Source: Ganoderma boninense
Lineage: Eukaryota > Basidiomycota > Agaricomycetes > Polyporales > Polyporaceae
DNA: 64,000 bases
Reading direction: 5' to 3'
Assembly (NCBI GenBank): GCA_002900995.3
Contig: CM035314.1
Span: 403,252 to 467,251, forward strand
Below are positions 33,490 to 44,181 of this stretch, piece after piece (positions within the stretch are counted from its first letter, which is position 1; every line of letters starts with the position of its first letter). The position numbers were made by a program, and so were the translations under genes. Below the pieces are notes generated by a model that had not been told where the DNA came from, did not search any database, and was given only the letters and a program-made list of their open reading frames with translations.

Positions 33490-35544
33490 GTGAGTCAGTA
33501 CTTTCTGTGGAAGGTAGGCTCTTCCTTACCATTCAACTCCAGCTTAGAGCCCGGATCAGCAAAAGTGCGAAAATATCCTGCAGGAATATGTACTCACGCA
33601 AAGCTAATAAGGCCCATGCAATATTCGAAAACTGTGATACTAGCATGCAAATGGCATGCAAACCTGAAGAGCACCCCGCAATACCCCGAAATCCCGCGCA
33701 ATATCTTCGACATCTCGTGAGGATCGCGAGGATCGCGAGTATTGCGAGTATTGCATAGCAGCGCGTATTGCCAAATTCCCACGCCTCAATACACGCTTCG
33801 GGCAACACCTGCGATGCTGGAGCAGATTTCCGCACTTTTGCTGATTCGGAGGATCTGAACCTGGACGTCTTCCAGCTCGTCATGGATCAGCTGCAGCAAC
33901 AGGATGCTGACCTTTGTGCGCTCGCGTCCTCCTCTCGCAAGCTTCGTTCTCTCGCTTTCCTCCGCTTGTTTGCCCGATGTAAAGTGGACACCACCCAACC
34001 GGGACCCCATGACCCGCCACAAGGTATTCGCTCATATGTACGGTAAGCCCTCACCGTTATTCTCTTGCTGGTATGTGCCAATCGGCGTGTTTTCAGACAT
34101 ATAACCCAACCCGGTCGTCTTGATCAAGACGGCGATTTGCTACGATTCGAGACCCTCCTCTGCCAGTTTCCCTCACTCAACTCCGTCACCCTCAAGCCTT
34201 ACCGGGGCAAGCTCCCGTGGGACATCTTGAAAGCCTGTCTCGTCCGGTCGCACCTAATATCACTCACCATCGACCTTAGACACAGCGTCCTCGACGGCCC
34301 CCTTTACCCTCAGGAGGACATCGCTGACACTCCCATTTCCTTACGGACGTTCACGTTGACATCTACCGTGTGGCGCGAATGGGGCAAATGCAGGCTGCCA
34401 TACCGACGCTTACATCCAGCAGACATGCGTCCCTTTTTCGCCTTCGAACGCGCATGCATAACAGGTGGCATTGTCCTGAATATGTGTAACACCGTCATGT
34501 CCCTCTCGCTGCCAGTGGAATCTGCTCCGATTCTCGCCATGGCGGAGGTGTCTTGGCCGTGCCTTCGGGACCTGACACTTCATGGCCGCTTCCGTGATGT
34601 TGGACACGCTTCCTCACTACAGCATCTCCTCCCTGCTAAAGCTTATCTGTCTTGGCAGAAAAGATCTGGGACCTAGGAACCCTGGGACGGTACCTTGTAC
34701 TTCCTCAACCCTCTTCAGCGAGTTCTCTCCCGGCTCTATCATTGGCCTCGAAATCCTCTTCGACTGATAATCCGCACTCCGAGGAGTGCCTCGAACGCGG
34801 CACATCCTTTCTTCCAATCCTGTTTGAGCTCCGCTCTCTCACAATCGCATTCCCCGATCCCGACGATGGCATATTCTCACTCAGCATGCCATTCCTCACG
34901 CACTTATCTGTTCACGACCGCCCACGGATCTACCACCAGCTCCCGTACGACTGCAACGTTCCGTGCGGCCCCGAAGGGAACCTCTGGCCCGGGGCCATGC
35001 CACTCCTGTCTTCGGAAGAATCCCTCTCGGTCCTACAGCGCATGGACCTCTCCCGGCTGACGAGTCTGGAGCTGGTGTACAGTGCGCCCGACCCTGGTTC
35101 CGACGACGCCCTTCTGTCGTGCATTGCGCAGGCACTGCCGAGGCTCGAGCTCCTCAAACTACATCCACTACCGTGCATTGGAACACCGTAAGGTTCAAGC
35201 TGACAGCTGACCCCAACCAGAGGCATATTGCGCGGCTGCCCTCGGTGGTGAAGATGCTGCGCAGGTTGTGGCTCAATCTCGACTTCCCCGAGGACCACCA
35301 GGCATATTGCGCGAACCAGCTGAAGCGGGCTGCATGGCTGGCGCCGTTCAGAGACGAGCGCGGCCCGGAGATCGTCGAGCTTGTGGCGGCGTCGTGTCCG
35401 CGGCTGGAGCACGTCGCACTGCTGTACCATGGGTACGAGCCTGACTGCGGACTGTGGGGCGAGTTCCACCCGCAGCGGTGTGCGGAGCCGCGTTTTGTGC
35501 TTGCTGACACCCGAGAACGTCTGTACGTCTACCGCTGTCGTTAA
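33490..35544 (+). pseudogene. F-box/LRR-like protein copy 3, disrupted
   Basis: Third member of the duplicated F-box family, on the opposite strand to copies 1 and 2. The first exon begins MSQYFLWKVGSSLPFNSSLE, is interrupted by a 299-bp inverted-repeat element, then resumes EDLNLDVFQLVMDQLQQQD and runs to about 34042. The second exon starts near 34100 with RHITQPGRLDQDGD. It loses frame near 34640 (about 13 bases missing relative to copy 1) and again near 35166, where one extra base follows the KLH codons; the third-exon equivalent (RHIARLPSVVKMLRRLWLNL) is still readable to 35544. Three independent breaks mean no full-length product; a truncated or alternatively spliced protein is possible. 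Confidence 0.8.
33551..33849. mobile_element. MITE-like element inserted in F-box copy 3
   Basis: A 299-bp segment absent from the other two F-box copies, with terminal inverted repeats of about 24 bases and a few mismatches; both ends contain ATCAGCAAAAGTGCG in inverted orientation. It has no coding capacity. It splits the exon between the SLE and DLN codons of the F-box region. Inside lie four 9-bp direct units (33719-33754: two GAGGATCGC, two GAGTATTGC). The target duplication cannot be fixed exactly; it appears to be 2-3 bases. Size, structure and lack of genes fit a miniature inverted-repeat transposable element; the mobilising transposase is not in this window. Confidence 0.8.
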
Positions 35545-35559
35545 CTCTGCGTGTTCGTG

Positions 35560-36500
35560 TGCATCACGGCTGTGCTGACGTCTGCCATGCTTGCAGTGAC
35601 ATCTGGTATGTGCACTTATCGCTACGTTGTAATAAGAATCCGTTCGCTGGCTATATAGCGGTGGGCCCAAGGTGGAACACATAGATTGGGAGCTCCTGGT
35701 CATGTCCCTCGCTTAGTTGAATGCGAGCGTCCGAACGGTCACGCCTAGCCCTGCTGTTCGCGCCGCGAGCAGCGCGGCCTTCTGGGTTCAAGGTAAGTTA
35801 TGCGCCTGTTGAAGAATGCCCGGGTCGAAGTTTGCACTGCCAGTACCGTGACGCTCGAGCTCCCTGCCATTGCACAGACACTGAGAGGAAGGCGATTCAA
35901 ATAGTGAGATTAAACAGAAAGCGCTGGCACCTGTAGTGATGTGAGCCATCCGGAGAGCTGCTGCCATAGCGTCCTCGACGCGTCTGACGCGTGACGTCAC
36001 GCGTTTCAAACTCCGGTGTCAGTCACTCTGCGACGAGCTCAGTGCTCACGAGCTGGTCCTTCAAGTTGGGCATCCTGCAACTGACCGTCTCTCTCTCTCT
36101 GAAGGCAGCGATTGTGTGCGGCATAATCTGCCGTCATCAGGGCCTACTTCAGCGACGGGACGAAAAGTATGGGGCCGCGGGGGCCCGGATTCATGCTCAT
36201 CCGTCCGCGAGTCTCCGCCAGTTTCAAGGACGCCGGCCAATGGGCATGCTCAGCGGTGCATTGCTAAGCACGCGGACGTAGTCTGCATTGACTCGGATGT
36301 TGTTGGGGTAGAGTTGGGAGGTATCAGAACCGATTCAGACTTTGAGAATGGGGCGCGATGAAGGTTTGGTGATCCTTTGACTTTTCGGGTCTCTGTCAAC
36401 TCGTGTATTGACATACATTCGCAGAGGATATACGTTCTGATTCTGCCTTGTGACGCTACAGAAATTATCTTTTGTTTTTTGCACACGCCATCAAGATTAT
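35560..36500. other. Intergenic stretch with no gene seen
   Basis: No exon chain supported on either strand; short overlapping frames only. It separates the broken F-box copy from the convergent kinase-like gene. Confidence 0.45.
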
Positions 36501-36510
36501 CCGGCTACCT

Positions 36511-39500
36511 TTATCCGAGCGTCATCATCGTCTCGCGGCCATCTTCGTCGGCGTCGTCGTCGTCGTCGTCTGGCTTGCGCTTCCTGGGACCATCCCCCTC
36601 CTCGCTACCACTGGCATCCTCTTCGAGCTTGCGCTTCAGATTGGCGTCAGCATCTGTCCTGTCAGCATCCTCCTCAGCCTCCGCCCTGAGCATCCTGAGC
36701 ATGTCCTCAAACATTATCCGATCATGCTCCTTGGTGATGGGCTGGCAGCGCAATTCCGCTGCGGGGCGCGGCCACTTGATTCTCGGGTTGATGTTCACCG
36801 GGTACACCGCTCCGCGAGCTTTCCAAGCCAGCCCGAAGTCGACGGCCTTCTCCAGCGTCAGGATGCCGCTCCAAGGCGAGTTCAAGATGTCCTCTCTGAG
36901 TCGTTCGTCGTCCGACTTTGGCGTGCTCAACGCCGCAGCCTCTCCAAGTTTCTCCTCCTCGTCGTCCCCGTCGTCGTCAACGTCGTCGTCGATCCACTCC
37001 TGCTCCACGTTCTCAGCGCCATCAGCGCCGCCGCCGGCACCCTGCTCCCCCTTCTCCCGGACCAACGCGAACAGCCTCCTGAGCATGATCCGGTCATCCC
37101 GCTTCGTGATGAGCCTGCCACGCAGCTCGCTCACAGGGCGCGGCCACTCGAGGCGCTCGTCCAGCGTCTCGGGATACCGCGCCTCGCCCGCCCTACCCGC
37201 CCAGTCGAAGTCGAGCAGGTACGCGCGTGCGCGCCCGCGCCCACCGTCCGAGTCCGAGTCCGAGTCCGCGGGGCGCCGCTGCACGAGGACGTTCGACGGG
37301 CGGATGTCTCCGTGCACGAAGCCGTGCCGGTGCAGCACGGCGACGGCGGTGCGGATGTCCGCCAGGTCCGCCGGGGACACCGCGGCGCCCCCTCCCCGCT
37401 GAGGCCCGGGGGCGGCGAGGAGGTGCTCGAGCGTGGCGCCGTCGAGGGCCTCCAGGAAGAGCATCCAGGTCCGCGCGCCGGGGAAGAGCTTGCGGTACAG
37501 GAACGCGGGCGCGAGCGGCCAGGCGCGGGACGTTCCCTCCTCCGAGTCGGCCTCTGGATCCATGTCCATGTCCTCGTCTTCGTCCATGTCCTTGTCCTCG
37601 TGCATGTCCTGGTCCTGGTCCTCGTTCTGGTCCTCGCCCTCTTCTTCGTCTTCAGAGGCGTCGCGCTCGTACTTGGCGAGGAGGAGGTGCGCATCCACGC
37701 CGTACGTCCTATCCGCAGTGAACTTTATGTGGATGGGTCCTGGCAGGCAAGCGCCATCCTCCCCCTGAATGACGCCCGTGAAGAGCAGGGGCGCGCGATC
37801 CAGGAAGAGATCGGGCGGGGCGGCGCTCGAGCTCGGGCAGGTGGCATCCGGCAGGACGCGGTCGAGGAGGGTGAGCGGGTACGGAAAGGGGCGGTCGACG
37901 ATGCTCTTGACCTGGGGAAACACGTGGGGCGCGCCCGGAAGCGCGGCGCCGGTGTGCACCCTCGCGTACGAGCGGCGGAGCTGCTGCGCGGTCTTGCGGA
38001 CCACCTGGCACTTGTACGTGTCCGAGTACTCGCCGGGGACGCCGTCGCACAACCAGGGGTCGAGCAGCGGGATGTCGCAGAGCTGGGTGTAGGAGACCGC
38101 GTCGCTCAGGTATGCGGCGTACACGCAGACGCTGTACATGGTCAGCTCGATGACGAGGCACGGGCAGCATGTCATCTCGCGGACGGCGGCGTACTGCAGT
38201 GGAGCCATTCAGATACAGATATAGTGCTGGTGCTGATACTGTACATCGGAGAGGGGGGGGGGTAGATGTGGACTGTGGGGCTGATGTACTTACTTTGGGT
38301 CCTACTACTGCGCGTGTGTACGCATCGAAGCCCTCCCCCTGGTCTTGTCGCCACCTTTTGGGCAGCAGCTTGCCGTTCCCCATGATGTAGAGGGCAGGGA
38401 GCCCATGTGCAGTGTGACATTCTCCAATGATCTCCACATCGGTGGACAGATATCCCTCGACCGGGTGTCTGACCTGCTTGACATTCACTTGGAGGGCCGG
38501 GTCGTCGAAGAGGCCCTGAAGGAGGCCTGTCAGGGCCTCAACGTGGGCGCTGTCCGGCTTGTACTTCACGCTGCCTAAGGCAGAGCGCAGGTCGTAGACG
38601 CAGATCCGGATGTCGAACTGGTCGCCGTCTATCACCTCGAAGTTCTCGTCGACATCTCTTATGTCCGGTCGGACAGGCAGGAAGCCCTCGAAAGCGGCCC
38701 GGGCGTACGCGAAGACTGGCTCGTAAATTGTGGCCCACGTTCCAAGGTAGGGCTGACGATCACGGCGAGGTATGGGGACTGTTGACTCGCCATCCTCGGA
38801 CGGGGACATTTCTTCTCCGGAAGTTAGCAAGGCTTGTGATTTTTCGATGAATATGCGGCGTTCTGTGGGTAATAAATGTCAGCGGTGGTGTGTGGCTCGG
38901 CGGCGGCATCACAACCCACTCGCGAGCAGAGGCGGGGACTCAGCATCTGGGAGCAATGGAATGACATCTGGAAACAAACGGTAAGCACGGAAGGGCGAGA
39001 CAGACACGGGGTTGGAAGGAGTGCCAGCGTGCGTACCGGCTGCCACGATAACATAGAGTCTGACTGCAGGAGTGCCATCCGAGGAGTCGGGCGCGGGGGC
39101 AACGGTCTCTACAAGGGTGGAGTCATCTGGTCCTATGCAAGTTGAGGTGAGATGGTGGCCCCGGTCTTCGTACCAGCCGTCGGCCTTGGCTAGGATCGCG
39201 TCGTGATCGGAAAGGTTAACGTCAGCTAAGGAAAACACCGCCCTCTGTCATGTTGCATATCAAGCGACGTCGTCGCGTCGCGATGCAAAGTCAACAGGGA
39301 GCCGGCTGCGGGACAAGGACGGGTTTTCGCACCTCCTCTGTGATGTAGCGAAGCTGGAAGTTCTCCTGCTGAGCCTCAGGCTCTTCAGCGAGGGCATGGG
39401 CCAGCTTGTGGGCCCTGTGGGCCTCGTCGAGGATGAGCTTGACGGTGATGGCTCCATATGGACGGTCAAATGTGACTCGATGATAATGAGGGTGCATATT

Positions 39501-39527
39501 GAACATGAAATGAATAGTGGTAGACAT
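36511..39527 (-). CDS. Kinase-like protein with HGD catalytic loop and duplicated C-terminal motif block
   Basis: Fungal protein-kinase-like protein. Exons (reading leftward): 39527-39333, 39244-39037, 38967-38920, 38862-38294, 38193-36511; 900 residues. The first 500 or so residues are unrecognised (contains FDIRICVYDLRSALG, GYLSTDVEIIGECHT). IHIKFTADRTYG (about 495) may hold the nucleotide-binding Lys. A long Asp/Glu/Met stretch (about 520-560) follows, then the hinge-like TWMLFLEAL. The catalytic loop is HGDIRPSNVLV (about 634) and the metal loop LLDFDWAG (about 667), followed by ARYPETLDERLEWPRPVSEL and RLITKRDDRIM. Uniquely, this block recurs 120 residues later: AVDFGLAWKARGAVYPVNI, NPRIKWPRPAAEL, PITKEHDRIM. 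The tail is basic/acidic with KRK clusters. Catalytic residues of the first block are present, so activity is possible. Confidence 0.78.
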
Positions 39528-40368
39528 CTCTCTCGGCTAATGGAGCGGTACACTTGGATTTGGGATGAAGATTGAGAGCGGTGATCGATGCGGTGAACGT
39601 CGGTTCGAGACCGGGCGTTAATATGTGACACCGATGTGACGCAGTCAGGCGCTCGCTGCCAGTGGGGAGTTTTGGCTGTGAGCCGTGCGTGTTCTGCACT
39701 CCCATGTACTCTGAGGCCTGTCTACTGCCCTGCTCTGCACACCTTGGCCTATCTTTCAACGTCGACGATTACCCTCACTTGGAGCTCAGTGGTGTGCTGG
39801 CACGACGAAACCGAATCTCAGCAACTCAGCCCTTGGAATCGAAGTGAGTGTCCTGCTGACTTGTTGTGGGAGACTCTGTATGCAGTGTGCTCATTTTTGC
39901 GCATATAGGACCCTGAAATCTGATACTTCTCCCTTCAACGAGAGATGAGGATATCCCGCTTCGATAACGGATCTTCAGCACATTTCTGCGTTTGAGCCGC
40001 CTCCCCTGCACTGGCCACGGGCCACAGAACCACTTGCCAAGCGAATGCAGACGGTGTATGCGGCCCTCAGTCTTCATGACCACGACGCACGATAAGCTTC
40101 AGGGCCGCTTGACCCGGTCAACACGAGAGGGCAATGTGTCTCTTCTTTGTCATTCTGGTACGTACAATCTTCTTAGCCGGATTGAGTGTGCAGTGCGTGT
40201 GCATTGACTGTGCAGCCCACTCGCGACGCTTCTGCTTCGAGAAGGCGCAGCCATGCGGTCTGTTTTTACCTAAAGATCCTCCCGCCAACCTGCCCGTAGC
40301 CTAAGCACACAGGGATATAACCCTTGCCCCCCTTCATCGATGGCCCATCCAGGTCACCACATACCGCG
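39528..40368. other. Intergenic region between divergent genes
   Basis: Shared upstream region of the minus-strand kinase-like gene and the plus-strand homeodomain-like gene. Open frames here are short and unrecognised. Confidence 0.45.
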
Positions 40369-41639
40369 ATGAGGACCGTCGCTGCACCCCCAAAGTGCCT
40401 CTCAACCGCACCTCCCAAGATCTGCCCACACAGTGGCGGGAAGCTTTTCCTCCCACGAGCCGCGTACGACATCATGGACGGTACGCCGTTTGCTTCATCG
40501 TGTGACTGCGCTTCGATATCGACGCTGACGAAATTAACTTATCTCGTTCTCATTCTGTGCGACACATACTCCTACTCCGGCGGCGCGACACCGCAGACTA
40601 CTTCCTGCGCGAGAGCCAGTGGCCAGACAGGCGGGCGCGGCTCGAGCTTGCGGGCAGGGTGAACGCGGTGCTGCGGTGCTCCTGCTACTCTGCGCAGCAC
40701 GTGTCTATGCGCTTCGCGCATCTGCGCCGGCGGCAGGACCCGGAGAAGGTCCGATTTCCGGCAGCAGGATCAGGATCAAGATCAGGCCGGCCCGGGCGCC
40801 CGAGCACGACTGGGAGGAAGGACCAGCGCCAGTACGGTAAGCGGATGCATCTTCCTTGCGTTCTCCTCCCGGTTTATCGACGTAATTGACACGCTGCTGT
40901 GGCGAAGACGCAGGGATGAACCTGAGGCCGAGGGTCGAGGAGCCGAGCCACTCGGTGCTCGCGAGGCTGGATGTGTTGCTGGAGGAGGAGCCGAGCCCGA
41001 CGCCGGAGGTTGCGGCGATCTGGGCCGATGTCCTTTCGGAGGGCGTTATGGCTGAGGACATAATCACATACGCCCTCCTGCGACAAGTGAAGAAGCACGT
41101 GGACCAGAGCGAGCGGGCGTGTGCTGCTGCACAGGTGAGTCTGGGTCTTGCCTTGTCGAACCCTCGCTCTTCAGGCTGTTAGAGCCTTCGTTCTTTCTGA
41201 CTTGTGACTATCACAATCACAATAGGCGTCCTGGTCTGCGAGGCCGTCGCCCTCACGCTCCGAGCATCAACCCGCTCCGTCCCACATTCCAGCGTCCTCG
41301 CAGCCGCTGAGATGCCTCGCGCCGCAAACTGGGCCGTCGCAAGATCCAGAGCGGAGGCGTAAGCGTCAACGTTGGGGTCTTCCTCTTCCTCCACCGCCCC
41401 CCTCGTCGCCATTGTCCGCCTGTTCCGAGACACAGTCGTCCAGCGGGGACACCACCTGCACTGATGGAGACGAGTCCTGTTCGAGCTCTCTAAGCGCGGT
41501 GTCCTCACCCTCTGTACTCCGGGAAGAGCTCGCAGAGCGACTGCGCAATGCGCTCTCTGCCCCACCTGGGCCTCGACCGAAGACCTTTTTGGAGCTCTCT
41601 ACGTGGTTGCGCGGGTCCGTCGGCTTCACGGCAGCTTAG
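40369..41639 (+). CDS. Homeodomain-like protein, third family member
   Basis: Exons: 40369-40480, 40597-40836, 40914-41134, 41226-41639; 328 residues. The start ATG opens a short exon ending AAYDIMD; a phase-1 intron then precedes the domain, which runs from YFLRESQWPDRRARLELA to SMRFAHLRRRQDPE. The canonical WFxN is replaced (Arg-Phe-Ala-His). An RSGRPGRPS stretch after the domain resembles an AT-hook-like basic patch. The third exon is acidic and helical (SVLARLDVLLEEEPSPTPEV). The last exon is Ser/Pro-rich and ends ELAERLRNALSAPPGPRP then KTFLELSTWLRG, the family's C-terminal motif. The first two introns are phase 1, the last phase 0. Presumed nuclear; targets unknown. Confidence 0.68.
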
Positions 41640-43450
41640 ATGGGTGAGCGGCGAATGAGTGCAAAACATCAATATTGCGAGTCCGACACATCACTAGTCT
41701 CGTCTCCTAGTCTTGATTATCTCTCTGATTCTTGCGTATACAACTCCCGACCCGCGCCACCTCTCCCGACACTCCTCCCGCTGAGCCTCAATCCCCACGT
41801 TTCTGGATCCCATCTCCTGTCCAGCCGTGGGAAGAGGTTGACATCATACTATCTAGTCTCCTCTCGCACATCTTACTCGCGCTCTACACGATCTCTACTC
41901 CGTCCCTCGCCGCCCCTAGTCCTGGAAACTCTCGGACTTCGAGCCCAGCTCAGCTCCATAACACCAGCCAGCCACTGTTCACGATCGCCCGACAGCCCAG
42001 ATGACTATGCACTCCGAATCCCACCGCGCCTTCGAATTCCGCAGCCAGAGACGGGACTATGCTACAGTTCTCCCTGCACGAGCTCGCCGGCACGCTCTCG
42101 CTCGTACCTCCGGAGCTCTTCTCCGTCGTGTTTTCCCTCCACACGGTTCACCCCTCGCAAGCTTGGCCGGGCGCTCGGAGACTCGAGTGGTCTGCGGATG
42201 GGCGAAGCAGCGGGTTCTTAAGCGAGAGGCGCGACTTGCGTGAGAGTCCGTGAGTGGATCGTCGCGCTGCCGCGTACGCTGTTGTGTTCACTGTTCGTAC
42301 CGCACCTCGTCACAGACGCGATGCCGAGTGTTGACGAACATCTTCTCGAACGTGAGCCAGTCCGAAAGCGAGATGCGCTCTACCAGTCTCGCGGAATCGG
42401 CTGCGTCCACCACCGGGGTGTGTTCGCCGCCGCCGATAGCCGTGGTCTCTTGGACGGAAAGGAACAAGGAGGGAGAGAGGGTGCTCGGTCGACACAGTCT
42501 GGGTCCCCGGCTGTCTGACGTTGATGAAGGTGCTCCCTCACAAGTGGGAACAAAGCGACGACGAGGGTTGGATCAGGTGAGGATCATGACGAAGACGTCC
42601 TCCACAACGACAGATGATCGCTTGCGGCGGTGTCCCGGTTGCGAATCTCAGCCCGACCTCCAGTCCGACCGGCCGACTCGGGCGTGGGCGTCCCAGAGCA
42701 CTGTTTGTCCTCAGGCTTCGATTCTCAAGCGTCCTTGACGATACTGTTCTCGAGCTCCTCAGGGTCGCACAAAGAACTGGGTCTAGTCTGAGGCCTGAGT
42801 GCGAGGCGGTTGTGGACTGGCTGAGCTCTCCGGCTATACTCCCGGTGGCGCCTGGCACATTGCCAGGCTGTCAAATGTGGTGGAGGCGTTCGCGAGCCAT
42901 TCGTCCAGAAGGGTGCCCCGTGGATCGTGATCTTATCGTTGCAGCGCGCAGGGTGCTGCTACAGCGGAGGATCATGAGATGAGATCTTCTGGTTATGGCT
43001 ATGTGGCTACGGTATCTGAGTACAAGGGCTGGGGGGCTACTCGGGATACGAGTCTAGTTTCGGTGAGTCTTGTCTTCGCATTTGTCCGCATCAGGTATCT
43101 GAATCCGTAATACACCACAGCGCGAACGTGCATACGTACACAGTCAATGCACTCCCCAGCAAAGTTCATGTCGTAACTTGTCGCAGCGGATCACACGTTG
43201 TGGACGAAGCTGCCACGTGGTGGTTCAAAACAATGTGCACCTCCAGACTTCGGCTGCGACGAGAATGCGGCGCGATCTCCAGCTGCAGTTCCTTATGCAG
43301 CGTGGATATGAGCATCCATGGCAGGTTTCTGCGGCTGCAGCGTCCAGCGCCCTCCCATGGTCCCCACATATATCTGACCCCCCATCTGCCGCAGCCCCTC
43401 GGACCTCTTCATCGACCACCCCACATCCCTCCCTTGGTCTGCCTCCTTCA
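41640..43450. other. Region between two homeodomain-like genes with unresolved open frames
   Basis: Plus-strand frames at 41732-42004 (PSPVQPWEEVDIILSSLL), 42059-42253 (MLQFSLHELAGTLSLVPPEL) and 42614-42982 (LDDTVLELLRVAQRTGSSLR) look protein-like in composition but could not be spliced together, and no domain is recognised. It may hold a diverged or decayed gene. Confidence 0.3.
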
Positions 43451-43459
43451 TCCCTCTAA

Positions 43460-44181
43460 ATGCGGTGTCACTCCCCCCGTCCTCGCAGGTCTTGTCGCAA
43501 GACGCGAGAAGATGCCGCTCGTGCAGCCACCAAACCGAGAGTGTTGCCGAAAGAAGCATACGCTGTCTTGCGAGGTACGTCCTGCCGTCGCTTTCAGAGC
43601 TGGGTCGGTGAGCTGACGCGATCGGCTGATACCAAAAGCCTACTCCATGCAGACCTCTCGTCCCGACAAGCTCCAGCTCGCAGAGCTCATCGAGAAGATC
43701 CGCGCAATCCCGGGCTGCGAGGACTGCCAGGTCCCAAAGCTCCACGCGTACTTCAAGGAGAGGCGGAAGACGGAGCGGCGCGCGCTCATGGCCGCGAAGT
43801 TCAAAGCCGGCAGACGCCCCGAGCCCGAAGCCTGTGAGTGCTGCGGCTCTGCTCACGTACATACGCGCGCCAGAAGAAGTCGCGGTCTGACGGGCTCGCG
43901 AACTTGCGGACAACGTGATAGTGGAGATCGTGGAAGTGGAAGCCGAAGCTGACGTTACTGCTGCTTCGCCCCCGGCTTCCTCCGCCTCCGAGTTGGACAG
44001 CGCTGAGGCTCCAGGTCCTGCTGACCCCGGCCCCCCGTCACCGTCGCCGTCGACGCCGAGCTCGCACTTGCACTCCCCGATGCCCTCTTTCACCGCTGCA
44101 CCCACAACGTTCGCGGAGTTAGGAAGGTGGCTGCAAGAGCAGAACCGGCGGTGGAAGAACCTCAAATTCGTTCCACTCTAG
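43460..44181 (+). CDS. Homeodomain-like protein, fourth family member, shortest
   Basis: Exons: 43460-43574, 43639-43833, 43922-44181; 189 residues, the smallest of the family here. Exon 1 is strongly basic (SPRPRRSCRKTRED) and ends KEAYAVLR. A phase-1 intron then precedes the domain: AYSMQTSRPDKLQLAELIEK to LHAYFKERRKTERRALMAAK, with Tyr for the canonical Trp and Glu for the Asn. The second intron is also phase 1; its acceptor (gtgatag) was chosen because it alone keeps the frame open. The last exon is acidic then Ser/Pro-rich and ends PTTFAELGRWLQEQNRRW. A TATA-like ACATATATCT lies about 85 bases upstream of the ATG. Same strand and orientation as the third member, about 1.8 kb away. Confidence 0.68.

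Noticed and set aside
37540..37640. Repeated GTCCTC/GTCCAT units as a satellite repeat
   Set aside because: They lie within an open kinase-like exon and encode the acidic Asp/Glu/Met stretch in frame.
36377..38265. Long plus-strand open frames (341 and 597 codons) over the kinase-like gene
   Set aside because: They are antisense shadows made of Ser- or Arg/Val-rich low-complexity; the minus strand carries the kinase motifs and consistent splice sites.
3..44181. Homeodomain-like genes as the mating-type A (HD1/HD2) locus
   Set aside because: They are not arranged as divergent HD1/HD2 pairs, lack the WFxNxR helix, and no mitochondrial intermediate peptidase gene is nearby.
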